In this document: positions 45,050-56,030 of the stretch, one piece after another
How the letters are laid out: every line of letters starts with the position of its first letter
Numbering within the stretch: the first letter of the stretch is position 1
Source of the DNA: Thelonectria olida
Lineage: Eukaryota; Ascomycota; Sordariomycetes; Hypocreales; Nectriaceae
Direction: 5' to 3'
DNA: 64,000 nucleotides
NCBI GenBank assembly: GCA_020736575.1
Contig: JAGPYM010000012.1
Span: 682,001 to 746,000, forward strand
Notes under the pieces: model-generated
What the model saw: the letters and a program-made list of their open reading frames with translations, nothing else
The model's database searches: none
Told to the model about the DNA's origin: nothing
Made by a program: the position numbers and the translations under genes

Positions 45050-46171
45050 TAGCCACACCCTCCTCCCCTTCCTTTCCCTTTTCTTGACTCTGGAATTTCC
45101 CAGCATCATTTATCGGCGCCACAGTGAATGGCGTCTGGATTTTCGGATTGGTTTACGACCCTCACGACCTCATACATTACTGGACGTATCTCATGTCCTC
45201 TCCTATACCTATCATACTACCTGCATTTTACGTCGCGTCGTAACACACGCCCTTGTTTTGCTTGCTCGGACGTCGATACCGCATCATACCCATTCAACTC
45301 TTCCGGGGAAAAGAGGAGTTGAACAATACCCATCCCCCACTCACTTACACCTCCGTGTCTCGTCACTTTGTTCCTTCTGGTTTTGATTGATCCCATACCT
45401 GTCTCTCGACAGAAAGATCGCTGGCCGCTTCTTTCACTGCCTTCTTTTTGTCCAAGCCCCGAGTTGGCTAGCAGGGAGAAACCTGATGTGCTTATGGAGA
45501 TGGAGCAGGGGCCTAAGTTTCTTGTTGATTTGTTTACTGCGCTTCTGGACATATACCACCGGTGCTTGCTTCATGCCTTTCTGGTTGTCGATTTTCCCCT
45601 GTATCACACATAATTCCATGTGCTGGGCGGTCCTTACCGGCGCATCCCTGCATACTTTGACGATATGTACATGCCTTCCTGGCTAGCTACCTAGATACGC
45701 GCAACGTTGCAAAAATCTTACGAGTTTCCTTTCACCTTCCTTTTGTTCGTGCCAATTGTACACTGTGAAGTTTCTTACCTTGTTACCTTGAAGTCTTCGA
45801 CAGGCGTTATCCTGCAAGGTTTGAGACGTACTGTTCAGCTCATTTAGAGGTCCATCGTGAGACATGGGAGCTCGCATTCGGGTGAACCGCCAAGCTGGTC
45901 GTAACGGTCCGTAGCATTATAGGATCTCCCTGGGAATATTCCACTCAAGAAATTCCCCGGCAGGTTGATTGGTACATTAGGTAGGCAATTGGCGTAACAA
46001 GTATCTTGCAGGCCGTGTATATTTTCCCTTTCTTTTTTGTCCCTGACATTCATTCATTCTCCATATGCATAATCCGCCTCGCTAGGGATATCTATCTAAC
46101 CAATCCATACCTTGGGGAGTTTACACCGGGCCATTCCCTTATTCAGCTACCTTTGGATACGCCGTTGCCAT
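45050..46171. other. Convergent spacer (RING-PH-VWA gene / cct8)
   Basis: This is 1.1 kb between two converging stop codons, with the 3' untranslated regions of both. I see no coding region; ATG frames here are short and unrelated. Confidence 0.6.
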
Positions 46172-48113
46172 TTAGTCCTCGTCCCAGTTCTGGACAGAGA
46201 TGTTAGCAACCGTAGGTGAGGAGACAGTAAGAGGTTGTTGACTCACAGGGTTGGGACCTGGGGGCTTGGGACCACCCGCTTGTCGTGCTACAATAATCTG
46301 ATCAACCGAAAGGACTGTTCGGGCAGCCTCGGTAGCCAGCTTAATAGCCCACTGCTTGGAGATGAGCAGGTCAAGGATACCCTCATCCTTGGCATCAAGG
46401 GTGCAGTTCTTGTCGTCAGCCTAAAGTTGCCCATCAGTACTAAGTTTTGAAAATTGGCCCAGGCAGACACTTACGTCAATATCGACACCAGTATCCCAGT
46501 TGTCAGTGTTGTGATGAGCAGCGTACAGGTTGCTCAGGACCTCGGTGGCGTCTAAACCAGCACTCTCGGCGATGATACGGGGAACAACCTCGAAGGCCTC
46601 ACCATACTTCTTGATGGCGTATTGGCTCAGACCAGGAGTCGTCTCACCATGAGCCTGTATCCTCTCGGCGAGCTGAACCTCTGTGGCACCGGCACCAGGC
46701 ACCAGGCGTGGATCTCGCGTAACGGCCTTGACAACATTGACACCATCATCAACCGCTCGCTCAATATCGTCGAGGTGGTTTTGAGTAGCGCCGCGCAAAA
46801 CCAGGGTAGCGGTGCGGGTAACTTCATCCTCCTGCCGGAACACGGTAACTCGGTCTCCGCCAATCTCGAGCGTCTCAACAACGTCGATGTTGCCCATCTC
46901 GTCAGGCATAGGGGCTCCTAACCGGGCGAGGGGAGTAGCACCAACAACACGACAGACTCTTCGGAGTTCGAACTTGCTAAGAATACGGATGACGAGAATA
47001 CCAAATCGGTTGAGGTAGTGCAGGGCTAGGTCGCCAACCTTGTCACCGCAGACAACGACACGCAGACCGGAGTCGTGGAGTTCCTTGATGGCAGTCTCGA
47101 GCTGAGACTCCTCTCCCTTGGTAAAGTCCACCATCTCCTTGGCGTTCTTCAGGAGAACAGTGCCCTTGGTCTCGGTCTGGCTGATATCGATGGGGCAGGT
47201 ATAGACACCGACCTTGGCGCGGCGAGCCTTCTTGATCGAGCCAGCGGGCTCCTTGGGAAAGACCATACCCTTGACGACTCTGCTCTGGTCCAGGCTTCCA
47301 CCCATAATCTTAACAACTCGGATGTTGTCGACGTTGAAGTTGGCGGGATTGTTAGGGAGAACAGCAAGGACGGCCTCGGAAACAAGTTCGGCGAGGAACT
47401 CCTCGTTACCGTTCTGCTTGCTGGCAATAACAGTGCTCAGCGCCTTGCTGAGCTCTTCCTGGTCACGCATATCCTCGACCTTGTCGACGGAGAGTTCCTC
47501 GAGAGCATCAAGAGCAAACTTTTGGGCCTTCTCATAACCGATAACAATGTCAGAGGTCTTGAGACCCATGCGCAGCAAGTCCTCGGCTTTTCGTAGCAGC
47601 TCACCAGCGAGGACGATGACGAGGTTTGTGGCATCACCCATCTCGGCCTCCTGTTGCTGGGAGGCCATGACGAGAAGCTTGGCGGCGGGGTGGACGACGT
47701 CGAGTTCGCGGAGAATGGTAGCGGCGTCGGAGGTGAGGATCATCTTCTGGAGGTGGTTGATAACGACCTTGTTGCGGCCGTAGGGACCGAGAGAAGTCTG
47801 AACGGTGGAGGCGATGGCGCGGCAGGCGTCGATGTTGCGGAGCACAGCGCCATCTTCAGAGTCGTAGCTGATGAGGAGAGAAGAGTAGGGTTAGAATGAG
47901 GGTTCTGAAGGTGGATTGCTCGTAGGAAATGTCGGTGTTGGAGTGTCAAGGCTGTCATGGAGGGGGAATGGCGGGGAGCTTTCTTAACCACCACAGACAC
48001 AAGAGGTGGGATGGGAAGAAGAGCAGAAATAGGGCGGTTGGAAGGGAAACTCACTTGTTGTAACCCCCCTTGAAGAGGCCCGCGTTCGGGGCGTTGGGAA
48101 TGTTGAGCGACAT
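46172..48113 (-). CDS. cct8: T-complex protein 1 subunit theta (Cct8)
   Basis: Four exons: 48113-48055, 47867-46475, 46420-46247 and 46189-46172, giving 547 aa. Theta is one of eight subunits of the cytosolic CCT/TRiC chaperonin that folds actin and tubulin. The start MSLNIPNAPNAGLFKGGYNNYD is the conserved theta beginning. The nucleotide-site motifs are LGPYGRNKVV, TSDAATILRELDVVHPAA and GDATN, the last two in the altered form usual for theta. The apical domain includes RVVVCGDKVGDLALHYLNRF. The C-terminal WDTGVDID and LLISKQWAIKLATEAARTVL segments lead to VDQIIVARQAGGPKPPGPNPNWDED. The last exon is only 18 nt including the stop. Introns are 187, 54 and 57 nt. Divergent partner: nht1. Confidence 0.97.
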
Positions 48114-49148
48114 GTTGTTCGAAACTTGCACGCTCTTTGGTTATGTGGATGGATGCTCAGGGGAGGTTCGCTAGCTTGTCTCCCCTCGACGTTAAAATCT
48201 TGGGCAATCCAACACCTTCTGTGGTTGTGGAATTTATTAGTGGGGGGTCTGGTACGTGCCTAAAGGTACCTACCGCCACCATGTTCATTTCCATTGCTGC
48301 AGCATTTACTAACGCTAGAGGCTCGAGTGCGGTCAAGCCACAGTAAATCCCAGCCTTGAGCTTCCCCTGTGGCTGAGCGCGCCTCTCGTTCAGACGTCCC
48401 GTCAATAATGCGCCCTGAGTTGGCCGTAACCCCGGAACACGCGCACGCGGCTGGACTGGTGATGGCGGCTTGCGCCAGCGCGCGCGCATTCTTCCTGCTC
48501 CTAATCAACTACGATCCCGATTCTGACCGTCGCCCATTTCCCGTTCGCCATCTCCGTCACACCTCGCATTTACCATTAACCGGTATTCACTCACCACCAA
48601 CATCATCCGCCCAACGCGCACTCTCCGCGTCGTCAATTGCACCAACGTGATCGTCTGGCACTGCCTCCGTTGGTGTCGCTGTAGCTGTCGCAGGCCGATT
48701 TGAACTCCAGCGTGGAGTCTCGTCAGTTCAGGTTGTCACAGCGCTGCGAATTCGCCCACACCACCACCAACTTTTGTATCATGCCTGGTAAGCCGTGAAG
48801 TCCCTTTTTTTTTCGTCTTCTTTCTATTGCTTTCCCCCTAGTCGTCAACTTTCCTCCTTTCGCTTCCAACCTTCTTTCCCCTCCCCCGTCTTGCAAATGG
48901 TTGCAGCGCATGCCCCTACCTTCAAGGCTACAATCCTCAAGCTGAATTGGATCGGAATCTCAGCACGGGGAAACTGAACCTAGAACCCACAACACCAGAC
49001 CTCAGCTGGTCTGCCCATTTCGCGCGCCTCATCTCCCTGCTCTCCCTCATCCTCTTTCTCTATCCATCCATCATTCCATCCACCGCGCCTCAATCTCAAC
49101 CATCTCGTCCTTCACTCGCAAAATATTCTCCTTGAACCATCTGCAAAC
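48114..49148. promoter_or_regulatory. Divergent promoter region of cct8 and nht1
   Basis: 1035 bp lie between the start codons of the two diverging genes. A T-run near 48806-48813 and CT-rich blocks from about 48820 to 49110 are consistent with transcription initiation of nht1. No coding region is supported. Confidence 0.6.
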
Positions 49149-50256
49149 ATGCCCATCACCCTCAAAAGAAAAGCGCCCGAAGCTGACGCCCCTCCTCGTC
49201 CTTCATCAGCCATCCCGTCGACCCTCCCTCCCTCGGTCGAAGAGGCCTATCGACGAAAGTGCGTCCAGCTCAAGAACCGCACCAACGAAGTCGAAAACGC
49301 CAACGATGCCGCCCGTCTCCGTCTCGCCCGTATCAAGCGCCAGGTCGAAAAGCTGCGTATAGAGCGTGCCTTCCTGCTCGAGCAACTCTCCAAGCGTACC
49401 AGCACAAACGTTGAGGATTCTGATGGCAGCCCAAGCCCGCCTCCCACGGTATGATAAGTCTTGCTTCTTTGCTGTCATTTTTGTCTTGCTTTTTGCGCTT
49501 TGGTTTCCCTGCCTTACCCGCGATGGAAAACCTCATTCTCGCGACACGCTCTTTACATAACAATAACCCTCTCTTCATTACAATGTTGATACTTGTGTCC
49601 TCTCGGAATAGAACCTCGACGGTTTAGCTGAGTTAATGGTTAACCCACGGAAGCCTAAGGATAAGCCACTGCGCACAAAGCGAGGCCATCGTAAGTCCAT
49701 GGCCGTCGATATCGATAAGACGAACGCTTCTGGCGCCAACGGTGCTGAGTCGCCCTCACACGCCAATGGCGTCTCCAAGTCCTCAAAGAAGCCGGCCGAC
49801 GCCTTCGAATTGTTCTGCGACGAGAACAGCGAGGCCCTCGAGGCCAAGAAGAAGGACGGTGACTCTGACCTTGACGTTGAAGAGGAGTTGACCCGTCTCT
49901 GGAAGGAACTTCCTGAGGCTGAAAAGGACGAGTTCCAAACAAAGTTCGAAAAGGCTGTGGCCAAGTATGAGGAAGAGGAGAAGAAGAAGGAGGAGGAGGA
50001 AGAGGAAGAGAAGAAGAAGAGCGACAAGGATGACAAGGAGGATAATGAAGACAAAGAGGATAACGAAGACATCGAAGAAAAGGAGGACAAGGAGGACAAA
50101 GACGACAAGCAGTCCAAGCACTCTAAGCAAAGTGATCCTGACAAGACTCAGGACGATGAAGACGTCGAGATGGCCAACTATGACACCGAGGATCAGGAGG
50201 AAACTCAAGCCGATAAGGACGACAAGGATGACAAAGATGACAAGGACGAAGAGTAG
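49149..50256 (+). CDS. nht1: INO80 complex subunit Nht1 (INO80F-like coiled coil plus HMG-like box)
   Basis: Two exons, 49149-49448 and 49612-50256, giving 314 aa. The 163-nt intron is removed in phase 0, joining PPPT to NLDGLAELM. Nht1 is a chromatin-remodelling INO80 complex subunit in the nucleus. Residues about 27-85 form a basic amphipathic coiled coil (VEEAYRRKCVQLKNRTNEV and following) resembling the INO80F domain. Residues about 159-218 resemble a degenerate HMG box (KKPADAFELFCDEN, LTRLWKELPEAEKDEF). The tail, about 219-314, is almost wholly Glu, Lys and Asp, a highly charged low-complexity region that may bind histones. The assignment to Nht1 rests on the combination of the two regions. 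Confidence 0.8.
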
Positions 50257-50676
50257 GTTTGTCGGCTGTTAATGGGCTTTCGGGAAGGCGTTTAGGTGGC
50301 ACAAGGGAATTATACGGTGAATTAATAGCTCGGCCATAGAGTCGTATAGGGATCAACCGGGAGAATTGGTATGCCCATCTCTCGCAAAAGCTGGGGAACA
50401 ATAGGAAACAACATGGCAAAAGCAAAATCACAGAGGACTTGATCACAGTGCACTGTAACCATTATTGCCGCGAAGCCTGACTGTCTAATATTATAACAAG
50501 AGGATATCTACACTTGACATGTACTGACCGGATCTCTGTAGTTCGTATGTTCGGCCGCCCTGTGTCGAGTGTTGAAAAAGGCAGTATCCATACATCCCAT
50601 TGCGAAAAAGAAATCCCATACTCCCGCACTCAGAAAGGACTACCACAAAAGACACGCCGCGGTGCTCGGATCAGCT
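50257..50676. other. Convergent spacer (nht1 / rmd1)
   Basis: 420 bp with the 3' untranslated regions of two converging genes and nothing else recognised. Confidence 0.6.
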
Positions 50677-52408
50677 CTACTCTCCTATGTACAGGTCTAC
50701 CACGATGTTAATCGCCGCGACTAAGATTTCCATGGCAATGAGAATGATGACTGCGTGTCGAATAGTATCAGTATAAGCTCGTGTATCGACCAATGAACCA
50801 GGTCAGAGGCGGGGGGATTCATGAACTTACCAATCCACTCCAACTTCTCATCGTGACCGTGGCTCAACTCTCCCTTGAGCACCGCCAGCAGATCAGCAAT
50901 GACATCGAGACGCTCCGTCAGGAGACCAACACGTTGATCCATCTCGAGATAGCTCCTGACGGCCTGGTAGACAGGTTCCAGCTGGGGCTCGACCCAAAAC
51001 AGTTCCGGGGTGTCGAGGACGGAGCCGTTGAGGTGGATGTTGATGCGGAGGATGAAGAGCTCGCCAATCTGCATGTTGATTTGGGAGCGGCGGAGGGCAA
51101 TCTTGCCGGTGAGGGCGATTTGCGTGGGGATGTCTTTGCATGTTTCGACTGTGGAGGCGATCAACTCTTCAAAGAGGGATGTCTAATCAGCCGTGTTAGC
51201 TCTTGGTCTACCTGAGAGTGCTGTTAAACAGGTAAGTTACTTACTTTGACACTTTGCGCCAAGGCGTGCGAGATGGCCAACTTGGTCATGTAATTATTCT
51301 TATCGCGCAGCGTGATAAAGTCGTTGTAAATACGAGCCTGGTATTCTCTGGTGTAGTAAAAGTTGAACAGCTCGATTTCGACATCGTCAGGCGCGAGCTT
51401 TTCCGTTTCGAATTTGGCAATTTCTTTGAGAAACTTGGCCTCTTGGGACTCTGTCATTCCCCAGATGACGACGACTCCATAGTCAAAGAGAAACACCTCG
51501 GGCGTGTGGATATGGGTATCGAAGTCGGGGTTGTTTTCTGTAATGGCGCTGTGTTCGCCTATGCCAGAGCCCAAAAGGTCGTCATTGGGTATGTGTGATG
51601 AATCCGTCTCGCGATGATTATTGTGTCCCGAGAAGCCATTGCGGCGTTCCGAGTCTTCTGCCCGAAGGTCTATCAAGTCGTCTCTTCGCTGTTGAGATCC
51701 ATCCATTGCCTCGCTGCCCGTCGAGTGTCGCCGCTCATAAGTCTGCACAGGGTCTAAACGCTCACGAATGCTCTTCGGATAGTTGTATGGTGTGTATATG
51801 CACTCGTCGATGAGCTTGGGGTTTGCGCCCCTCGATTTTCCGCGTCCCTTGAGGAAGCGCATCAGGCCGTCCATTTCGTAGCGATTGGCGGTGCAGTAGG
51901 CCGTTACGCGCGGCAGCCGGGTGCGGTCTGCCTTTCCTAGGCGTGCGGCATCTCTGCGCGCATTGGGGTCCTTGATTCGAGTGTACTGGGAATACACGTC
52001 TCTCCCGCTCTCCTCATCGGCCTCCTCAGCATCGATATCAGGATTGGGCAAGAGCTTGAGCTTTTCTGTCTTCTTTGTGCTTCTCTGAGGGCCCAGCTTG
52101 GGACCAACGCCCAATTGCGCAACGGCAGGCACGGTGCCTTGGCTGTTTCGTCGACGGAGTTTGTTGTTCAGGGCCGCGAGCATGGGAGGGCCGCTGGAAC
52201 CACTGGCCGAGCCGACGGGGTGGGAGCCATGACTCGGGCTTCGAGCTTGCAATTGTTGGCGGACGGGTTCGATAGTACGGGTGACTGGGTTGTCGCTAAA
52301 CGTGACAGTTCTCGTGCCCTTGGGACGTGTTTGGGTTGTGGGCAGAAGAGGCGAGGTCTCGCTGGTGGTTGCGTTGGGCGCGGCAGCGGTGGTGTGAGAG
52401 TCGTCCAT
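50677..52408 (-). CDS. Rmd1/Sif2-family protein (DUF155, RMND1-like)
   Basis: Three exons: 52408-51245, 51182-50831 and 50750-50677, giving 529 aa. The start ATG at 52408 (MDDSHTTAAAPN) is chosen; upstream sequence in frame encodes an unlikely extension beginning with TTG. Residues 1-165 are disordered, Ser/Thr/Pro-rich. The DUF155 domain begins at about 170 (VTAYCTANRYEMDGLMRFLKGRG), is interrupted by an insert at about 225-310, and continues with VFLFDYGVVVIWGM and the helical part. The last exon encodes a single C-terminal membrane helix, about 506-525 (IILIAMEILVAAINIVVDLY), as usual for the family. Yeast Rmd1/Rmd8 act in meiotic nuclear division and metabolism, fission yeast Sif2/Sif3 interact with Sad1, and human RMND1 supports mitochondrial translation. 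Which of these roles applies here cannot be told. Confidence 0.92.
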
Positions 52409-53087
52409 GTTTCGGTTTGGATCGGCGGCGAAGATAAGAGAGAGGAGGTGTTTGCAGAGAGACAACTTGGATGGAGCCAACAAAAGCCAGCAAGTGACTA
52501 GCAATAAAAAAAGATTAAGAGGAAATGCCGTACATGTCCCCCAGCAGTCGACCGGCGATAGTTTGATACAAACCTAAGGGTGGACGGTGACGAAAACAGC
52601 CCCAGAAACGGTGGTGGTGGTCCAGTTGGGAAAAAGGCGACAGAGCTTTTTGGGGGGGAAACGAGACGAATGACGATGACGTTCTGCGCAAGAACCAGGT
52701 CAATTTCGAGTCCTAAATGGGCCAGCTAACGACCTATCGAGCAAGCTCCTGCGGGGGGACGAGAGCCACTAAAGCAACCTCTACAGCACACATGTGCCCC
52801 CCGCCAGCAGATGGAAAACATCCATGGATCCGTGGGGCCCATAGATAGAACTTCATGACATTGGAATACCTTCACGTGCAATCTCGCTTCTTTTCAGGAG
52901 AAATAATTCCCAGTCGTTGATGAGGTCCATCATACACCCAACACACCATAAAGTGACATTCGAATACAGCGCAACTTTTCTTTCGTCGCATAGACTCCGT
53001 CTTCCAAGCATCCCTTTTCTGCCCACTCCTCGCACAATCATTACATGTCGGGTTGCTGATATCCTGCACTTGCAGTGCTCAACTCAC
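52409..53087. promoter_or_regulatory. Upstream region of rmd1-like gene and downstream region of the oxidoreductase gene
   Basis: Two minus-strand genes flank 679 bp. This holds the promoter of the Rmd1/Sif2-like gene and the 3' untranslated region of the oxidoreductase. No coding region or specific motif was recognised. Confidence 0.55.
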
Positions 53088-54579
53088 TTATGCGTCAATC
53101 AACGACACCTCAAACTTGAGCCCAGCCTTGTCAAATCGGTCAATCAAGCCTTGGCCAAGACAGGCGGGTGTGTAGATGCCTCCGCCCAACTCCGTGTCGT
53201 CTTCGAGAATCGTCATGGCCACCTCCGCCATGAGTTTTCCCGTCACTACTCCACATTAGCTCTCTTCTTTCGCATTTGATAGAGATACTCAACTCACAGT
53301 AATACATGCCCCCACGGTGGTAGGTTCTACAGAAGGCTACCTTGCCAGTTGCCTTGTCAGAATCCGGGTAGGCTACGCCTCGATATTCAATCTCCTCATT
53401 CAGAGTGTCTTCTCTCTTGGCACCTTCGCCAGGTTGGAAGACGAGCTTCTTGAGGAGATTCCGGAAGGGCGACACATTCGCAATGACCACCAAGCCAGCC
53501 ATCAGCACCCAGTGGATACAGGCTCCGGTCAGCCAGTTGCGAGTCTTGAGGTACTCCACAAAGGTGAACTTGGGGCCGTAAGCCTGGTCCTTTCTCGATG
53601 GCGTCTGTTGGAGCAGGCCCCAGGTGCGTTCGACAATGGCTGCGTCGGAGGACCCAATTGGCGAAGTCGTCAACGTGCCCAAGTTAGGAACGGTGCGTAC
53701 TCCAAAAATCTTTTCTGCAAAAGTGTCCGGGACCTTTGAGGGCTCTGGATGGGGAATGGGAGACAACGCATAGGGCCGGGTCGCCGCCTGGATCTCCTGA
53801 AAAGAGTAGATATCAAATAAGCCAAGGCCTGTAATGTGAGAGCCTCCAGAAGGCGTCGAGCTGTGCTCTGTTAGCATATTCCTCAGACTTTCCCGAGAGT
53901 CATACCTGATGTTGTGGATGCAAAACTTGACATCCTTGGTCGGGACTCCAAGCTCGGTGCGAATTGCCTTGGCCATTGCCCAGGTGCTGAGATCTGGAGG
54001 CGCCGACTCAACACCAGCCTGGGGAATTAGGATAGCTCCCGTCTCCTGAGCCTTCTTCTCGTACTTCTTAATCATCTCTTTGACCCAGGGAACCTCTCCA
54101 GTGACATCGACATAGTGCGTCCCGTTCTCGGCACAGGCCTTGAACGCATGTTCGCCGTACTTGGCATAGGGACCAACGGTCGAAAGGAGCACACAGGTCT
54201 TCTTTGCCAAAGCGTCCAAGTCTTCAGCATTGAGACTGGCAATCTCAGTCGCTACATTTCGGCGTTTTTCATGAGAAATTGTTCGTTGCCGAGGCACATT
54301 CTTGATACGGCTTACATACCGGGTGCAGTTCGATCAGAATCCAGCTTTTTGCATTCCTCAACGACATCCTGGAGCTTTGCCTGTGAGCGACCAGCGACCG
54401 CCCACTTCAAATCAGTGGGTAAGTTCTTGGTGATGTATTCGGCCAACAGTTTGCCAGTGTAGCCTTGCAAAGGTGATCAGCATCCCTGTCCGATTGTCAA
54501 GCTTCCATACCCTTGGCTCACCTGTGGCTCCGAAGACGACTATGTCGTACTGGCGATCGTGGTTTTTGATGAGTGGCAT
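53088..54579 (-). CDS. Saccharopine dehydrogenase-like oxidoreductase (SCCPDH / enoyl reductase family)
   Basis: Five exons: 54579-54522, 54463-54320, 54251-53906, 53860-53298 and 53245-53088, giving 422 aa. The N-terminus MPLIKNHDRQYDIVVFGATG continues as YTGKLLAEYI, forming a dinucleotide-binding GATGYTG loop. The motifs AVAGRSQAKL, LLSTVGPYAKYGEHAF, ACAENGTHYVDVTGE and GVESAPPDLSTW are those of the SCCPDH-like family. A hydrophobic segment at about 285-305 may attach it to a membrane. The C-terminus GGGIYTPACLGQGLIDRF is typical. Bacterial relatives act as trans-acting enoyl reductases on lipids; the substrate in fungi is unknown to me. Introns are 58, 68, 45 and 52 nt; the 45-nt one (53861-53905) is very short and has no in-frame stop. 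Divergent from eL43. Confidence 0.92.
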
Positions 54580-55380
54580 GGTGGCGGTAGAGCAGAAAGC
54601 ACAGACTGTTACTCTTTCTGAAATATCAGGAGAAATGGTTCCAGGGAAAGCAGAGGCAACGAGGGAATGGGAGAATGTCCAGCACGATATCAGGCCGCCT
54701 TTTACGTGATTCTGGACTCCTGACCCTGGTTCTCTGTCGGTCGAGGTCGGACTACCAAACGGCCCACCTCGACTCGTGCAGGGCTGGGGGTTGCAGCAGG
54801 GAGTGGACAGGTACCGTTTCGATATTCAACTGCGTCAGAAGCTTATCCGGTTCAACAAGAACATCTGTAAGAGCTCTGAGGGGAGAGAATGAATTAGTAG
54901 ACAAGCAAGGAGAGAGAATTTATAGACTGGGGATATATATTCTACAATTATGAGAATCTACGTAGTATTCTACAGGCGAACCACGCAGTATTGAACCATA
55001 GAAACCGTACAACGACTCGGCATTCCAGGTGTTTGGCCATCATCGATGTTTATCCTTCCCGTCTTCCTGACTCCGCTGAAGGGATCATGAATCATGGTCG
55101 TGACTTGGAAGACAGGAGAATGAGTAAGGCAAATCCTGCCAAAAACTGATGTTTTACCGAAGTATTACCGGCTTCACAGAAAAATTCCAACTTCAATCAA
55201 TGAATTCGCTGTGGGTCCTTGCTCGCTTCCCCCTCACGTGCTTGCCCTAAAGGAAATCACAACTCCAAACTTTCCGACATTTTTGGTGCAGTCAGCCTCC
55301 AGAGCAAAACTACACCTCTCCGACCGTTCACCTCTCTCGTCTTTACCCTCCCCAAGACGTCCCACACATAATCAGACAAG
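54580..55380. promoter_or_regulatory. Divergent promoter region (oxidoreductase / eL43)
   Basis: 801 bp separate the two start codons. CT-rich sequence near 55310-55360 immediately upstream of the ribosomal gene is consistent with strong transcription initiation. No coding region is present. Confidence 0.6.
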
Positions 55381-56030
55381 ATGACCAAGCGAACGAAGAA
55401 GGTCGGCGTTACGTGCGTACACCCTCTTGTCAATTGAATCGGTTAATAAGAAAATGCTAACATTATCGCCAGCGGTAAATACGGTACCCGGTGAGTCCCA
55501 CGAACCCCGTTGCCAACGACGCTCGATATCGCCCCTTGGATTGTTATCCCGAATCCTGCCACGACTTGAACTGCCGTCTAAGAGGAAACAAAATGAGAGA
55601 TTGGTGCGAGCTGGAAGCGATATACTCCCGGCGCATTTCATAGTCGTGGCGGACCTCGACATCGACCCGAGTCGCAACCAATCCAACCGAGTCTGGCATC
55701 AACCCTAGGAGAACGCACAACTGACCAGCTGTACAGCTACGGTGCTTCCCTGCGAAAGCAGGTGAAGAAGATGGAAATCACCCAGCACGCCAAGTACACC
55801 TGCACCTTCTGCGGCAAGGTTACCGTCCGACGAAACGCTACTGGCATCTGGGACTGCAAGTCTTGCAAGCGCACCGTTGCCGGTGGTGCTTACACCGTTT
55901 CGTGCGTCCTCCCTCGACTTAGGTCACGACAACAACCACCTCAACAGAGAGCTAACCGTGATGTAGCACCCCTGCTGCCGCCGCCATGCGATCGACTCTG
56001 CGACGTCTTCGGGAGATTGCTGAGGTTTAA
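55381..56030 (+). CDS. rpl43: 60S ribosomal protein eL43 (L37a/L43)
   Basis: Four exons, 55381-55412, 55473-55490, 55737-55901 and 55967-56030, giving 92 aa, the exact family length. It is a small zinc-binding protein of the large cytosolic ribosomal subunit. It begins [19 protein letters not shown], carries a C-x2-C-x14-C-x2-C zinc finger (CTFC to CKSC) and ends [14 protein letters not shown]. The second exon is only 18 nt, coding for TGKYGTR across its borders. Introns are 60, 246 and 65 nt; the 246-nt second intron is unusually long for this window, and I see no clear C/D-box snoRNA in it. The intron-rich 5' end is common in fungal ribosomal protein genes. Confidence 0.97.

Noticed and set aside
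53088..56030. A secondary-metabolite cluster based on the oxidoreductase and the ABC transporter in one window
   Set aside because: No polyketide synthase, peptide synthetase, terpene cyclase or cluster regulator is present, and the two genes are nearly 50 kb apart among housekeeping genes.
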